Notes under the pieces: model-generated
Seen by the model: only the letters and a program-made list of their open reading frames with translations
The model's database searches: none
Told to the model about the DNA's origin: nothing
Source of the DNA: Pseudohalioglobus sediminis
GTDB taxonomy: Bacteria; Pseudomonadota; Gammaproteobacteria; Pseudomonadales; Halieaceae
Assembly (NCBI RefSeq): GCF_008370495.1
Contig: NZ_VTUX01000005.1
Span: 62,001-126,000, forward strand
Length of the DNA stretch: 64,000 nucleotides
Reading direction: 5' to 3'
Made by a program: the position numbers and the translations under genes
Shown here: positions 1 to 11,554 of the stretch, piece by piece
Numbering within the stretch: the first letter of the stretch is position 1
How the letters are laid out: each line of letters opens with the position of its first letter

Positions 1-1347
1 GAGCGCTTCTATAAACGGCTCGGCCTGAAATGGCCGCAAGTCGTCCGCGGATTCGCCAATCCCGATAAAGCGAATGGGCAAGCCCAGTTTCTTGGCAATG
101 GCGAAGATCACACCGCCCTTGGCGGTGCCGTCGAGCTTGGTCAGGGTGATACCGGAAACGCCCACCCACTGGCGGAAATGGTCTGCCTGTGCCAGCGCGT
201 TCTGGCCGGTGCCCGCGTCCAGTACCAGCATCACCTCGTGTGGCGCACTGTCGTCCAGCTTGCCCATGACCCGGACCACCTTCTTCAATTCTTCCATAAG
301 GTTGTCCTTGTTGTGCAGGCGGCCCGCCGTGTCAGCTATCAGTACATCCACCTCGCGCGCGCGCGCGGCCTGCAGCGCATCGTATACCACCGAGGCACTA
401 TCCGCCCCGGTATGCTGCGCCACCACGGGGACGTTGTTCCGCTCGCCCCAGACCTGTAATTGCTCAACGGCGGCAGCGCGGAAAGTGTCACCCGCCGCCA
501 GCATTACCGTGCGGCCATCCGCCTGCAATCGCTTTGCCAGCTTGCCGATGGTCGTGGTCTTGCCAACGCCATTTACCCCCACCATGAGTATCACGTAGGG
601 TTTGTGACCACTCACTTCCAATGGCTGTTCACAGGGTTTGAGAAGCGCAAGCAGTTCTTCCTGCAGCGCACCCTGCAAGGCCTCAGGGTTGGTCAGCTCC
701 TTGCGCGAAACCCGCTGCGTGAGGCGGCCTATGATATCCAGCGTGGCGTCGACGCCCACATCTGCCAACAACAGCCTGGACTCAAGCTCTTCCAGCAATT
801 CCGCGTCGATTTCCTTGCGCCCCAGGAACAGGTTGCCCAGTCCCTGGACCAGATTGTCACTGGTTCGGCTCAGGCCACGGCGCAGTCGCGAGAGAAAACC
901 GGGCTTGTCCTGCGGCTGCGGCTGCGGCTGCGGCTGCGGCTGCGGTGACGTTGCCGCAGTCCCTGTGTCAGCCTCTACATCGCTGGCGGCAGCTGGGACC
1001 GGCGCAGTGGCGGGTTCAAGCTGTGGGGGCTGACCGGTATCGCTCTCAGGCTCAGGTTCCGCAGCGACGGCGAGGGTTTCCCCGGCAGGGGCAACCGTAG
1101 ATTCCCCCAGTTCGACACTGTCGCTGCCGGCGTCCGCAGCCTGCGACTCGCTGCTCTCGGCGGGAGTTTGCTGCTCAGGCGCGGCCGCGGATGCTGCGCC
1201 CGGGTCAGCGACCGCTGCTTCGGGCTCGTTGTCTGCCCCCTGCTCTGCCTCGGCGACACTCTCGTCCGAGAGTTCCGGCGACGATGCAGTCGCCTCTTCC
1301 GCAGACGGGCTGGTCTCCGGTTTCTTTTTACGCTTGAAAAATTTCAT
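1..1347 (-). CDS. ftsY: Signal recognition particle receptor FtsY (C-terminal end cut by window edge)
   Basis: SRP receptor GTPase that docks ribosome-SRP complexes at the inner membrane for co-translational insertion. 449 codons are visible from the ATG at 1347 and the reading frame is still open at base 1, ending ...PFIEAL, so only a few residues are missing. The N-terminal ~200 residues are an acidic Ala/Pro/Glu-rich A domain with a Pro-Gln repeat. The NG domain follows with a P-loop GVNGVGKTTTIGKLA near residue 254, DTAGR near 336 and TKLDGTAKGG near 402. It is divergent from rsmD with an 81-bp gap, an arrangement common in gammaproteobacteria. Confidence 0.97.
   Translation of the reverse strand, partial: MKFFKRKKKPETSPSAEEATASSPELSDESVAEAEQGADNEPEAAVADPGAASAAAPEQQTPAESSESQAADAGSDSVELGESTVAPAGETLAVAAEPEPESDTGQPPQLEPATAPVPAAASDVEADTGTAATSPQPQPQPQPQPQDKPGFLSRLRRGLSRTSDNLVQGLGNLFLGRKEIDAELLEELESRLLLADVGVDATLDIIGRLTQRVSRKELTNPEALQGALQEELLALLKPCEQPLEVSGHKPYVILMVGVNGVGKTTTIGKLAKRLQADGRTVMLAAGDTFRAAAVEQLQVWGERNNVPVVAQHTGADSASVVYDALQAARAREVDVLIADTAGRLHNKDNLMEELKKVVRVMGKLDDSAPHEVMLVLDAGTGQNALAQADHFRQWVGVSGITLTKLDGTAKGGVIFAIAKKLGLPIRFIGIGESADDLRPFQAEPFIEAL
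910..945. repeat. Six tandem CTGCGG units inside ftsY
   Basis: Six perfect copies of the hexamer CTGCGG lie within the ftsY A domain. On the coding strand they read as alternating Pro-Gln codons, giving a PQ run just before the NG domain. Being a multiple of three, copy-number change would keep the frame. It is a likely slippage site in a disordered linker. Confidence 0.9.
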
Positions 1348-1428
1348 ATCGGTCGTGTTAGAGTTTGCAGTCACCAGAGGGGCGGCCGCGACAGCGCCTA
1401 TCCTACCATCCCTGTATAGAGTGAATAA

Positions 1429-2543
<1,115 letters not shown>

Positions 2544-2557
2544 ATCCGGCTGGCGGG

Positions 2558-2908
2558 CTAGTCTTCCCGGGCTTCCCTGATGGCTTCGACATCCTTGTTG
2601 GTATAGCCGGTGTTGCGGCAGCCCAGGCAACGCATGAAAGTTGACTCACCCGGACCCAGCACCAGGGTTTCTGCCGCCTCGCCGGCATGACCTGCCAGCA
2701 GGGTGAAAGGCAGGCTCACCAACCAGACCGCTGCACCGCCAGCCGTCAACACCAGGCCCGCCGGCCGGGCAACCAGTAAATCACCCACCATGGCCCACTC
2801 GTTGGGGCTTTCGTCGATAGCAGACTCTGCCAGGACCGCCTGTGGCATTACCAGGCAAGCAATTACAAGTGCTGAAGCGATGCGACGCACGCCAGTTATT
2901 TTTTTCAT
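2558..2908 (-). CDS. Small secreted or membrane protein, function unknown
   Basis: 116 residues. A Sec signal peptide is visible (MKKITGVRRIASALVIACLV, cleavage probably after AVLA). A hydrophobic stretch follows around residues 52-72, then a short tail with a CLGC pair. The gene sits tail-to-tail with coaD, 14 bp apart, and tail-to-head with mutM, which is on the same strand downstream. I do not recognise a characterised family. The signal peptide and clear start support a real gene. Confidence 0.75.
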   Translation of the reverse strand: MKKITGVRRIASALVIACLVMPQAVLAESAIDESPNEWAMVGDLLVARPAGLVLTAGGAAVWLVSLPFTLLAGHAGEAAETLVLGPGESTFMRCLGCRNTGYTNKDVEAIREARED

Positions 2909-2964
2909 TTTTTTAACTCCCGGGTTCCATCCCCGTCCCCTTTGGAAATTTCAGTTTAGCCTGT

Positions 2965-3777
2965 TCACCGCTGGCAGGCCACGCAGTAAATGGAACTTCG
3001 TTGACTTATTCGCAATTCGCGCAAAGGCCTGCCGCAACGCTTGCAAGGCAGGCCTTCACGGCCGTAGACATAGAGCTGCTGGGCGAAATAACCAGGCTTG
3101 CCATCACCGCCAACGAAATCTCTCAGCGTAGTTCCTCCCTGCTCTATGGCCGAAGTAAGCACTTGCTTTATGAGTGAAGCCAGGGCCTCGTAGCGAGCCA
3201 GCGATACGCGTCCTGCGGCGCGATCAGGGCGAATCCCGGCGAGAAATAGCGCCTCGTTGGCGTAAATATTACCGACGCCCACTACGATCCTCTGGTCCAT
3301 AAGGAACACCTTTACCGGTGTTTTGCGCTTCCTGGAGAGCCTGTGCAGCCAGGCGCCGTCAAACTCCTCCCGCAGCGGCTCCGGGCCCAGGTTGCTCAAC
3401 AGGGTATGGGACTGGCCCGGGCCAATCCACAGACAACAGCCAAAACGGCGCGGGTCGTTGTAGCGCAGTACGCCGCCATCGCTCAGCTCGATATCAAAAT
3501 GATCGTGACGCGCCGGTGCTTCGCCTGCCGTGAGCACCCGCAGGGAGCCGGACATTCCGAGGTGGATCATCATCATGCCCACCGGGGTGTGGAATAAGAG
3601 GTACTTTGCGCGCCGCTCCACCGCCTCTATGGGCTGGCCCTGCAGGAGCCTGGGGAGTTGCGGGGGAATAGGCCAGCGCAAGCGCGGTTCACGCACCAGC
3701 AGTCGTGTCACCTTGCGACCAATCACGTGGGGCTCGACACCCCGCCGTGTTGTTTCTACTTCGGGTAGCTCAGGCAT
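2965..3777 (-). CDS. mutM: Formamidopyrimidine-DNA glycosylase MutM (Fpg)
   Basis: Bifunctional glycosylase/AP lyase that removes 8-oxoguanine and FapyG from DNA. I chose the ATG at 3777 because it gives [13 protein letters not shown], in which Pro2 (after Met removal) is the catalytic nucleophile and Glu3 the second active-site residue; the upstream in-frame ATG would bury them. Lys57-equivalent (RRAKYLLF), the H2TH region ([13 protein letters not shown]) and a C-terminal four-cysteine zinc finger (CKRC...CVAC) are all present. Length of 270 residues is typical. Confidence 0.96.
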   Translation of the reverse strand: MPELPEVETTRRGVEPHVIGRKVTRLLVREPRLRWPIPPQLPRLLQGQPIEAVERRAKYLLFHTPVGMMMIHLGMSGSLRVLTAGEAPARHDHFDIELSDGGVLRYNDPRRFGCCLWIGPGQSHTLLSNLGPEPLREEFDGAWLHRLSRKRKTPVKVFLMDQRIVVGVGNIYANEALFLAGIRPDRAAGRVSLARYEALASLIKQVLTSAIEQGGTTLRDFVGGDGKPGYFAQQLYVYGREGLPCKRCGRPLRELRISQRSSIYCVACQR

Positions 3778-3833
3778 ATAAAAGCACACTTCTTTTCAAG
3801 AGAGGGCAATGGTACCGCTCTTGCAGGCACAAA

Positions 3834-3857
3834 AAACCCCGGACTGGGCCGGGGTTT
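3834..3857 (-). terminator. Rho-independent terminator after rpmB-rpmG
   Basis: AAACCCCGG and CCGGGGTTT form a 9-bp stem with a 6-nt loop. Read on the minus strand the stem is followed by a run of T (AAAAAA on the plus strand at 3831-3836), as expected for an intrinsic terminator. It lies 23 bp beyond the rpmG stop codon. Confidence 0.85.
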
Positions 3858-3879
3858 CCTGGGTTCAGCGCGATCGGGC

Positions 3880-4035
3880 TTACTTGATCTTCGCTTCCTT
3901 GTAGATCACGTGCTTGCGTGCAACCGGATCGTACTTTTTCATCTCCAGTTTGTCAGGCGTAGTGCGCTTGTTCTTGTCAGTCGTGTAGAAATGACCGGTA
4001 CCCGCTGTGGAGTTCATGCGAATCTTGTCTCTCAT
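3880..4035 (-). CDS. rpmG: 50S ribosomal protein L33
   Basis: 51-residue ribosomal protein of the large subunit, too short for many ORF callers. Translation from the ATG at 4035 begins [19 protein letters not shown] and ends [11 protein letters not shown], the standard L33 sequence without the zinc-binding cysteines (the C- form). It lies 11 bp downstream of rpmB on the same strand and is followed by the terminator at 3834-3857, the conserved rpmBG operon. Confidence 0.96.
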   Translation of the reverse strand: MRDKIRMNSTAGTGHFYTTDKNKRTTPDKLEMKKYDPVARKHVIYKEAKIK

Positions 4036-4046
4036 GCTGCTTCTCC

Positions 4047-4283
4047 TTATACCTTCTCGCCGCGGGCGCGAATGTCTTCAAGAACGGTCTCGATGCCTTT
4101 CTTGTCGATAATGCGCATGCCTTTGGAGGATACCCGCAGGCTCACGAAGCGTTTCTCGGATTCCACCCAGAAACGGTGCTGGTGGAGATTGGGCAAAAAA
4201 CGGCGACGGGTGCGGTTTTTCGCGTGTGATACGTTGTTTCCGGTGACCGGGCGCTTGCCGGTGACCTGACATACTCTTGCCAT
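4047..4283 (-). CDS. rpmB: 50S ribosomal protein L28
   Basis: 78 residues, the usual size. The N-terminus [20 protein letters not shown] and the C-terminal [18 protein letters not shown] are diagnostic. It is the first gene of the rpmB-rpmG operon, on the minus strand, 207 bp downstream of radC; this radC-rpmBG order is conserved in gammaproteobacteria. Confidence 0.97.
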   Translation of the reverse strand: MARVCQVTGKRPVTGNNVSHAKNRTRRRFLPNLHQHRFWVESEKRFVSLRVSSKGMRIIDKKGIETVLEDIRARGEKV

Positions 4284-4490
4284 GATGCTGTCTCTCCCAA
4301 ATCGCGGGAAGTTGATGAAAACTGAGGCCTTTCAGAGCCCAAAAACGGGACCCCGGCCGCGCGGAGCGCGACTTTATACCAGAACACCTTGCGTATAGCA
4401 ACTCCGGGACCGACACGGAGCGCAACCCCGCCGGCCACTCGTCGCGGCCTCCTGCCACGCTACTGCCATCAAGCGGCCTGGGCCCGGATG

Positions 4491-5165
4491 TCAGAGCAGG
4501 CCTTCCTCGGCGAATGAGAACTCCCTGCCCCGACCGACAATAATGTGGTCCAACACCCGGATATCCAGCAGCGCCAGCGCCGAGCACAACCTCTCGGTAA
4601 TGCGCCGGTCTGCACTGCTGGGTTCCGCCACACCTGAAGGGTGATTATGTGCCAGGATGACGGCGGCGGCGCGGTACTGCAGTGCCCGCACCGCGACCTC
4701 CCGCGGGTACACTGCCGCGCCATCAATCGTTCCCAGGAAAAGGTCTTCACAGCGTATTACCCGATGCTGGTTGTCCATGAAGATCACACTGAAGACTTCC
4801 CGCACCTGGGAGCCGAGATGGTGCTGCAGGAACCGGCGCGTCTGCCCCGGGCTGGACAGCACGCTCTCCGCCTCCAACTCCTGCAGCGCCTGGCGCCGGG
4901 CCAACTCCAGCGCCGCTTGCAGTACCGCGTACTTGGCCCGGCCCACGCCCGCGAACGCCAGCAGGCGCGATGCGTCGGTGCGCATGACCCCAACCAGGCC
5001 GCCAAACTGACTCAGCAGTTCGCCCGCCAGCTGCACCGCGTTGTATTGCCGGGAGCCTGTCTGCAACAAAACCGCCAGCACCTCGGCGTCGGAAAGCGAC
5101 TGCGGCCCCCTGGCCAGCAGGCGATCTCGGGGCCCTTCCCCCGGCTCCCAGCGGCTCGCGCCCAT
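4491..5165 (-). CDS. radC: RadC family JAB/MPN domain protein
   Basis: 224 residues. N-terminal helix-hairpin-helix-like part (RDRLLARGPQSLSDAEVLAVLL) and a C-terminal JAMM metalloprotease-fold domain with the zinc motif HNHPSG...S..D (HNHPSGVAEPSSADRRITERL region). The cellular role is unresolved despite the old DNA-repair name. I chose the ATG at 5165 because GGGAGGAG lies just upstream of it and homologues start there; an open frame extends to 5273 but is unsupported. Divergent from coaBC. Confidence 0.93.
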   Translation of the reverse strand: MGASRWEPGEGPRDRLLARGPQSLSDAEVLAVLLQTGSRQYNAVQLAGELLSQFGGLVGVMRTDASRLLAFAGVGRAKYAVLQAALELARRQALQELEAESVLSSPGQTRRFLQHHLGSQVREVFSVIFMDNQHRVIRCEDLFLGTIDGAAVYPREVAVRALQYRAAAVILAHNHPSGVAEPSSADRRITERLCSALALLDIRVLDHIIVGRGREFSFAEEGLL

Positions 5166-5266
5166 TGTGCTCCTCCCTGAGCATGACTGCCCCGCAGTGT
5201 CATCTGGCGGGGCCAGATGGTATCGTTCCCCGCCTCGACATTCATTGTGGCAACTTGGGCGCTCGG

Positions 5267-6466
5267 ATGGCACATCTATTTAATCGCAATGTCCTGCTTG
5301 GCGTGAGCGGGGGTATTGCCGCCTACAAGTCGGCGGAACTGGTACGCCAGTTACAGGAGCTCGGTGCAGAGGTGCGCGTCATCATGACCCGGGGCGCGCG
5401 CGAGTTCATCACTCCCCTTACCTTGCAGGCACTCTCCGGCAAGCCCGTGCACACCGAGCTGCTGGACGAGCAAGCGGAGCAGGGCATGGGCCATATCGAA
5501 TTGGCGCGCTGGGCGGACCTGCTGTTGCTGGCGCCCGCCACCGCCGACCTGATGGCGCGATTGGCGGCTGGTCGCGCCGACGACCTGCTCACCACAGTGG
5601 TCCTGGCCACGCCCGCACCGGTGTTACTGGCACCGGCCATGAACCAGCAGATGTGGCGAGACGCTGCCACGGCGGCCAATGCCGAGACGCTGCGCGACCG
5701 CGGCGTCCATTTCATCGGACCGGCAGAAGGCATCCAGGCTTGCGGCGATACTGGCCCCGGGCGGATGGAGCAGCCGGACCAGATAGCGTCCGCCGCGGCC
5801 GCCCTGTTCGAGAGCGGCCTGCTCGCCGGCAAGCGGGTGGTCATCACCGCCGGCCCCACGCGCGAAGCACTGGACCCGGTACGTTATATATCCAACCACA
5901 GCTCCGGAAAAATGGGTTATGCCCTGGCCGCAGCGGCTGTCGCGGCGGGCGCGCGCACCACGCTGATCAGCGGCCCCGTCACATTGCCGGTACCTGATCA
6001 CGTGGCATTCCACCCCGTGGAGAGTGCCCGGGACATGCTCGCCGCCTGCCTGGACCAGGTCGCCGAGTGTGACATCTTCATTGCCTGTGCTGCCGTTGCC
6101 GACTACCGACCGGCACAGGTGCAGGGCCAGAAAATCAAGAAAGGCGCAGAAGAAATCTCCCTGCCGCTGGTCAGGAACCCGGATATCGTCGCCACAATCG
6201 CAGCCGTCGAAAAGCCTCCATTCACCGTGGGCTTCGCCGCGGAAACCCAGGATGTGCTGGCCTACGCTCGCGACAAGATGCAGCGCAAGCACCTCGACAT
6301 GATCGTCGCCAACGATGTCTCCGAGCAGGGCATAGGCTTCAACAGCGAAGAAAATGCCGTCACCATCCTGCACGAATCAGGCCAACGCACCCTGGCCCGG
6401 GCGACCAAGTTCAACATAGCGCGCGAGATCCTCGAGGAGATCGCCCGGGTGTACCGGGAAAACTGA
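5267..6466 (+). CDS. coaBC: Bifunctional phosphopantothenoylcysteine decarboxylase / phosphopantothenate-cysteine ligase
   Basis: Catalyses two consecutive CoA steps, joining cysteine to 4'-phosphopantothenate and decarboxylating the product with FMN. From the ATG at 5267 the protein has 399 residues. The N-terminal CoaC flavoprotein part has GVSGGIAAYKSAELVRQL, the active-site His in GHIELARWADLL and the PAMNQQM motif. The C-terminal CoaB part starts near VVITAGPTREALDPVRYISN and includes the KIKK motif. In Pseudomonas dut lies between coaBC and algC; no dut is present here. Confidence 0.96.
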   Translation: MAHLFNRNVLLGVSGGIAAYKSAELVRQLQELGAEVRVIMTRGAREFITPLTLQALSGKPVHTELLDEQAEQGMGHIELARWADLLLLAPATADLMARLAAGRADDLLTTVVLATPAPVLLAPAMNQQMWRDAATAANAETLRDRGVHFIGPAEGIQACGDTGPGRMEQPDQIASAAAALFESGLLAGKRVVITAGPTREALDPVRYISNHSSGKMGYALAAAAVAAGARTTLISGPVTLPVPDHVAFHPVESARDMLAACLDQVAECDIFIACAAVADYRPAQVQGQKIKKGAEEISLPLVRNPDIVATIAAVEKPPFTVGFAAETQDVLAYARDKMQRKHLDMIVANDVSEQGIGFNSEENAVTILHESGQRTLARATKFNIAREILEEIARVYREN

Positions 6467-6543
6467 GGAAAATACACAAAGCGCGTTCACGCTCAGGCGT
6501 TGGCGTAATATCATTCAGGCAGAAGCGGGATCGGCCAGAGAGT

Positions 6544-9141
6544 ATGCTGAAAAAACTAAAGCAAAAAAAGCAGAAGGAAGCTGCGCCAAAGAAAGCCCGG
6601 CCACGACAGGCTGCGAGCAATCCACAGGGAATCGGTGCAGATGGTAACGCCACCTATAAGGTCGCATTTACCGGGCTGGTCGTTACCCTGCTGGTGATAG
6701 CAGGCTGTTTCGCCTATCTGCTGCTGGTCCGGGAGCCGGGCATCAAGGCCGGCCAGGCGGATCGCGTGGCGGGTGCCTTCGCCACACAGCAGGCCACCAA
6801 CATCAACGCCAGGGTGCAGCTGTTGCGCCAGCGACTGCAGAGCGCGGCGCGGTCGCCGCTGGCGCTCTCTGCTATCGCCAGCCGCTCACAGCAGGACATT
6901 GAACTGGTGGAACAGGCCGTGCTGGATTACTTTCCCGACCTCATCAGCATGCGCCTGGTGCCGGTGGGCGATATGGGCACCGCCGTATTTGAAAGCGGTG
7001 ACCAGGGCCTGCGCAACCATATCGAAGTAGACATGGTAAGGCGCACAGCCAGCGGCAAAGAAACCCTGCCGGAGGCCTTCAAATTCGAGGACCGCTGGCT
7101 AACCACCATTGCCGAGCTGGTGCAGCATCCGAGGATGGGCGATCGTACCGCTGTACTCGTCGCCACCATCGACAACAAAACCCTCGCCGAACAGTTGCAG
7201 GCGCTCAACCCGGGTACTGGCAAATACGAGCTGGAACAAGTGCACACCTCGAGGGACGGCAAGACCCGCACCACGGTCATTGCCAGTGTCGGCCGCGGTG
7301 ATCGTGACAAATACCGGCGTTTTGCCGTCATTCCCGATACTAACTGGCGCGTTGCGTTTACGCCGTCGGCAGAGTTGATGACGTCACTGGGAGCGCAGCC
7401 CGCTCCGCTGTATGCGGCTCTGGCCCTGTGCATACTGGCGACACTGGCAGGCTTTGCCGTGGTTGCACTGCGCATGCCGAAGATCATAGAGGAAGACGTC
7501 AACCGCATGATCTCTGCCTCGGATCGCAAGTCCGAACTGAAACTGAGCATTCCCGAGCTGGTGACCGTTGCCAGGCAATTGCGTCGCGCCACGCTGCGCG
7601 CACTGCGCCAGAGCGATGGCGGCAGCCAGAGCCATGCACCGCTGCCGAATATGGAGGTGGAAACGCTCGATTCGGTGGAAAGTGTGCCCTCGGCAGCGGA
7701 GCTGGATGAGGTACTGGAACTCGACCTGGCCGTGGATGAAGTCCCCGATCTCGCGCCCGCCATCCCCGCCAATTTCCCGGCGCACATATTCCGGGCCTAT
7801 GACATTCGCGGAAACGCGGAAAAAGAGCTGACCGAGGAGTTGATGGCACAGATTGGCCTGGCGGTGGGCAGTATCGCCGGTGAAATGGGCGAACAGGCAC
7901 TGCTGGTAGGTGCGGATGGGCGCTCCTCAAGCCCGGCACTGAAAGCGGTATTGATTCGCGCACTGATGGAGTCCGGCCGCGATGTGATCGACATCGGCCT
8001 GGTACCCACCCCGGTACTGTATTTTGCCACCCGTCACCTGGATCGCCGGTCCGGCCTGATGATCACCGGCAGCCACAATCCCAAGACCGACAACGGATTG
8101 AAGATCGTGCTCAATCAGCAGACGATTCACGCCGGCGGTATCGAAGATATCCGCAACCGGGTCCTGGAAGGCCAGTTCAGCAGTGGCAACGGCCGTATGA
8201 TCAAGGAAAACGTGATCGAGGCCTATATCGATGAAATCGTGCAGGACGTGGCGATTGCCGTGCCGCTGAAAGTGGTGATCGATTGCGGCAACGGCGCCAC
8301 CAGTGATGTGGCCCCGATGCTCTTCGAAGAGCTCGGCTGCGAGGTGGTGCCCATGTTCTGCAGCGTCGACGGCACCTTCCCCAACCATCCGCCTGACACC
8401 TCCAATGAGGTAAACCTGCGGGCCCTCTGTGACGCCGTAACCCGCGAGGAAGCAGACTTCGGCGTGGCCTTCGACGGCGACGGAGACCGCCTGGCAGTCG
8501 TTACCGGCAGCGGGCGCATCGTGCGCTCCGATATCCTGCTGATGATCTTTGCCCAGGACGTGGTGTCACGCAACCCGGGTGCAGACGTGGTATTTGACGT
8601 GAAATGCAGCCGCAATCTCACCGAGCTGATCACCCGTAACGGTGGCCGCCCGGTACTGTGGAAAACCGGCCATGCCTTCATGAAAGAGAAAATGGCGGAA
8701 ACAGGCGCGCTGCTCGGCGGTGAGTTTTCCGGCCACATGTTCTTTGGTGAGCGCTGGTTTGGCTTCGATGACGGCATGTACGCTGCCGCCAGGCTTGCAG
8801 AGATCATGAGCACCCAGGGAGACAGCCTGGATGACATGATCGATGTGTTCCCGGCCACGGTGAACACGCCTGAAATCCTGATCCCCGTACCCGAGCATGA
8901 AAAGTATCCGCTCATGGACCGGATCGTGCGCAACACCGATTTTTCCTATGGCAAGGTCAACACCATGGACGGCATACGTGTTGACTTCGCCGACGGCTGG
9001 GGCCTGGTTCGCGCTTCCAATACTACCCCGGCACTGACCGCCCGCTTCGAGGCCAACACGCAGGAAGCGCTGGATATGATTATCAGTGAGTTCCGTGAGC
9101 AGATCGCCCTGGTTGATTCATCCCTTGAACTGAACTTCTAG
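6544..9141 (+). CDS. algC: Phosphomannomutase/phosphoglucomutase AlgC with long N-terminal membrane extension
   Basis: Interconverts mannose-6-P/mannose-1-P and glucose-6-P/glucose-1-P, feeding LPS and exopolysaccharide precursors. The mutase core (about residues 415-865) has the phosphoserine loop TGSHNP with Ser near 510, the metal loop DGDGDR near 644, the sugar loop GEFSGHMFF and the phosphate loop RASNTTP. Ahead of it are ~410 extra residues: a transmembrane helix at ~38-62, a probable periplasmic sensor-like region, a second helix at ~285-307 and an acidic linker. Total 865 residues versus ~460 for the enzyme alone. Upstream of argB by 20 bp. Confidence 0.93.
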   Translation: MLKKLKQKKQKEAAPKKARPRQAASNPQGIGADGNATYKVAFTGLVVTLLVIAGCFAYLLLVREPGIKAGQADRVAGAFATQQATNINARVQLLRQRLQSAARSPLALSAIASRSQQDIELVEQAVLDYFPDLISMRLVPVGDMGTAVFESGDQGLRNHIEVDMVRRTASGKETLPEAFKFEDRWLTTIAELVQHPRMGDRTAVLVATIDNKTLAEQLQALNPGTGKYELEQVHTSRDGKTRTTVIASVGRGDRDKYRRFAVIPDTNWRVAFTPSAELMTSLGAQPAPLYAALALCILATLAGFAVVALRMPKIIEEDVNRMISASDRKSELKLSIPELVTVARQLRRATLRALRQSDGGSQSHAPLPNMEVETLDSVESVPSAAELDEVLELDLAVDEVPDLAPAIPANFPAHIFRAYDIRGNAEKELTEELMAQIGLAVGSIAGEMGEQALLVGADGRSSSPALKAVLIRALMESGRDVIDIGLVPTPVLYFATRHLDRRSGLMITGSHNPKTDNGLKIVLNQQTIHAGGIEDIRNRVLEGQFSSGNGRMIKENVIEAYIDEIVQDVAIAVPLKVVIDCGNGATSDVAPMLFEELGCEVVPMFCSVDGTFPNHPPDTSNEVNLRALCDAVTREEADFGVAFDGDGDRLAVVTGSGRIVRSDILLMIFAQDVVSRNPGADVVFDVKCSRNLTELITRNGGRPVLWKTGHAFMKEKMAETGALLGGEFSGHMFFGERWFGFDDGMYAAARLAEIMSTQGDSLDDMIDVFPATVNTPEILIPVPEHEKYPLMDRIVRNTDFSYGKVNTMDGIRVDFADGWGLVRASNTTPALTARFEANTQEALDMIISEFREQIALVDSSLELNF

Positions 9142-9158
9142 ACCCTTACAGGTTGTAA

Positions 9159-10067
<909 letters not shown>

Positions 10068-10171
10068 AACACGGATTAGCCCTTATTTATCAGGCAAATT
10101 TAGCCGCTGCTTATTGCAGGGCTTACAGGTAATCGCTAGCATGGAAGCGAAACGGTCTGATAAGAATTGCC

Positions 10172-10819
10172 ATGCCCCCCAGAAAGTCGCAACGGCGCCA
10201 AGACATCCTCGAAGCCCTGGCCCAGATGCTGGAAGCCAACCCGGGCAACAGGATTACAACTGCCGGGCTGGCCCGACAGGTTGGCGTGTCCGAAGCGGCC
10301 CTGTATCGGCACTTCCCCAGCAAATCGAAAATGTTCGAGGGCTTGATTGAGTTCATCGAAGACACCCTGTTCAGCCGTATCAAGCTTATCCTCAACGAGG
10401 AACCGGGAGCGGCAGCGCGCTGTGAAAAGATGCTCATGCTGTTGCTGGCCTTCACCGAGCGCAACCCCGGGATCACACGAATCCTCACCGGCGACGCGCT
10501 CGCCGGCGAGACAGAGCGCCTGCACATGCGGGTGGCGCAATTGTTCGATCGCTTTGAGACACAGCTGAAACAAGTCATACGCGAGGCGGAAATGCGCGAG
10601 GGGCTGCGTCCTGCTATTCCGCTTCCGGCCGCGGCAAACCTGCTGATGGCCACGGCAGAGGGGCGCATATCACAGTATGTCCGCTCCGGATTCAAGCGCT
10701 CGCCGACGGAAGACTGGAAATTGCAGTGGGAGTTGCTCATGGCGGGATTTTTCAAGCCGGCAGTGAGCAAGCCATTGCCGGGGCAACCGGGTTTTGCCCA
10801 GCCACTCGGTCAGGGCTGA
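10172..10819 (+). CDS. slmA: Nucleoid occlusion factor SlmA (TetR family)
   Basis: DNA-binding protein that blocks FtsZ ring assembly over the chromosome. 215 residues from ATG at 10172. The N-terminal TetR helix-turn-helix reads [13 protein letters not shown]...[31 protein letters not shown], very close to SlmA/Ttk. Its position after argB and near pyrE is the conserved slmA locus. A spacer of 104 bp separates it from argB. Confidence 0.92.
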   Translation: MPPRKSQRRQDILEALAQMLEANPGNRITTAGLARQVGVSEAALYRHFPSKSKMFEGLIEFIEDTLFSRIKLILNEEPGAAARCEKMLMLLLAFTERNPGITRILTGDALAGETERLHMRVAQLFDRFETQLKQVIREAEMREGLRPAIPLPAAANLLMATAEGRISQYVRSGFKRSPTEDWKLQWELLMAGFFKPAVSKPLPGQPGFAQPLGQG

Positions 10820-11518
10820 CTAGCGGCGCGGGTCTACCCGTTTTTCCTGCTCTTCGGCCCGTTTCTGCGCCATCATGGTGCGCCGGAACTCCACCATCTC
10901 CAACAGCACAGTGAAACGGTCGATATCTGACTGGAAGGCCGCATTCACCTCGTCGATTTCTACATTGCGGTCCGCTATTGCGCGATCGGTAGCGGCAATT
11001 TCCGCCTGCAGGTCCTCGATCGCCTGCAGGCGTTCGACGTCCACTTTCTTACCCATGCGCTCGAGATCAGCTGCTTGCGCCTGGTAATTCTCGACCTTCT
11101 GCTTGAGTGAATGCTTGTTACTCTTGAGGATGCTGACGCGAATACGCAGATCCATCAGCGCACGCTCCTGGGCAGCTTCAATATCTTCTATAGTGCTGTA
11201 GCGCAGTAACAGTGACTCGTCCCACTCCTGCAAACGTCGCTGCTCTGCCAGCGCCTCAGCCTCCAGGCGCGCCTGTGCGTCTGCTTCCTTCTGTTCTTCC
11301 TCGGTCAACTCGCGGGGCACAACCTTGGTCACCACACCCTTGTCATTGAGCACCTCATAGCCTTTCTTCACGTGCTCGGGCGGCACCTGGTAATCAATAA
11401 CCAGGTTGCCCTCATCATTGGTATACCGGTACAGCTTCACCGCCGCCGCCGGCATCGAAAAAGCCAGCAGCAACAGGGGCGACAGGACACCGCAACAGAA
11501 GAAGCGCTTCATATTCAT
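10820..11518 (-). CDS. Secreted DUF4124-type coiled-coil protein
   Basis: 232 residues with a signal peptide (hydrophobic residues ~8-24, FSMPAAA cleavage region). A DUF4124-like segment follows (VKLYRYTNDEGNLVIDYQVPP, a pattern often seen in small envelope proteins). From about residue 75 on it is a long charged coiled coil rich in E, Q, A and R. Function unknown; an envelope location is inferred. Its stop abuts the slmA stop tail-to-tail. Confidence 0.75.
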   Translation of the reverse strand: MNMKRFFCCGVLSPLLLLAFSMPAAAVKLYRYTNDEGNLVIDYQVPPEHVKKGYEVLNDKGVVTKVVPRELTEEEQKEADAQARLEAEALAEQRRLQEWDESLLLRYSTIEDIEAAQERALMDLRIRVSILKSNKHSLKQKVENYQAQAADLERMGKKVDVERLQAIEDLQAEIAATDRAIADRNVEIDEVNAAFQSDIDRFTVLLEMVEFRRTMMAQKRAEEQEKRVDPRR

Positions 11519-11554
11519 GGGGTCAATATAGGTGCTGACCGGTTCCGGAACAAG

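Noticed and set aside
4641-5180. 179-residue open frame opposite radC
   Set aside because: Antisense shadow of radC, whose JAMM motif is clear.
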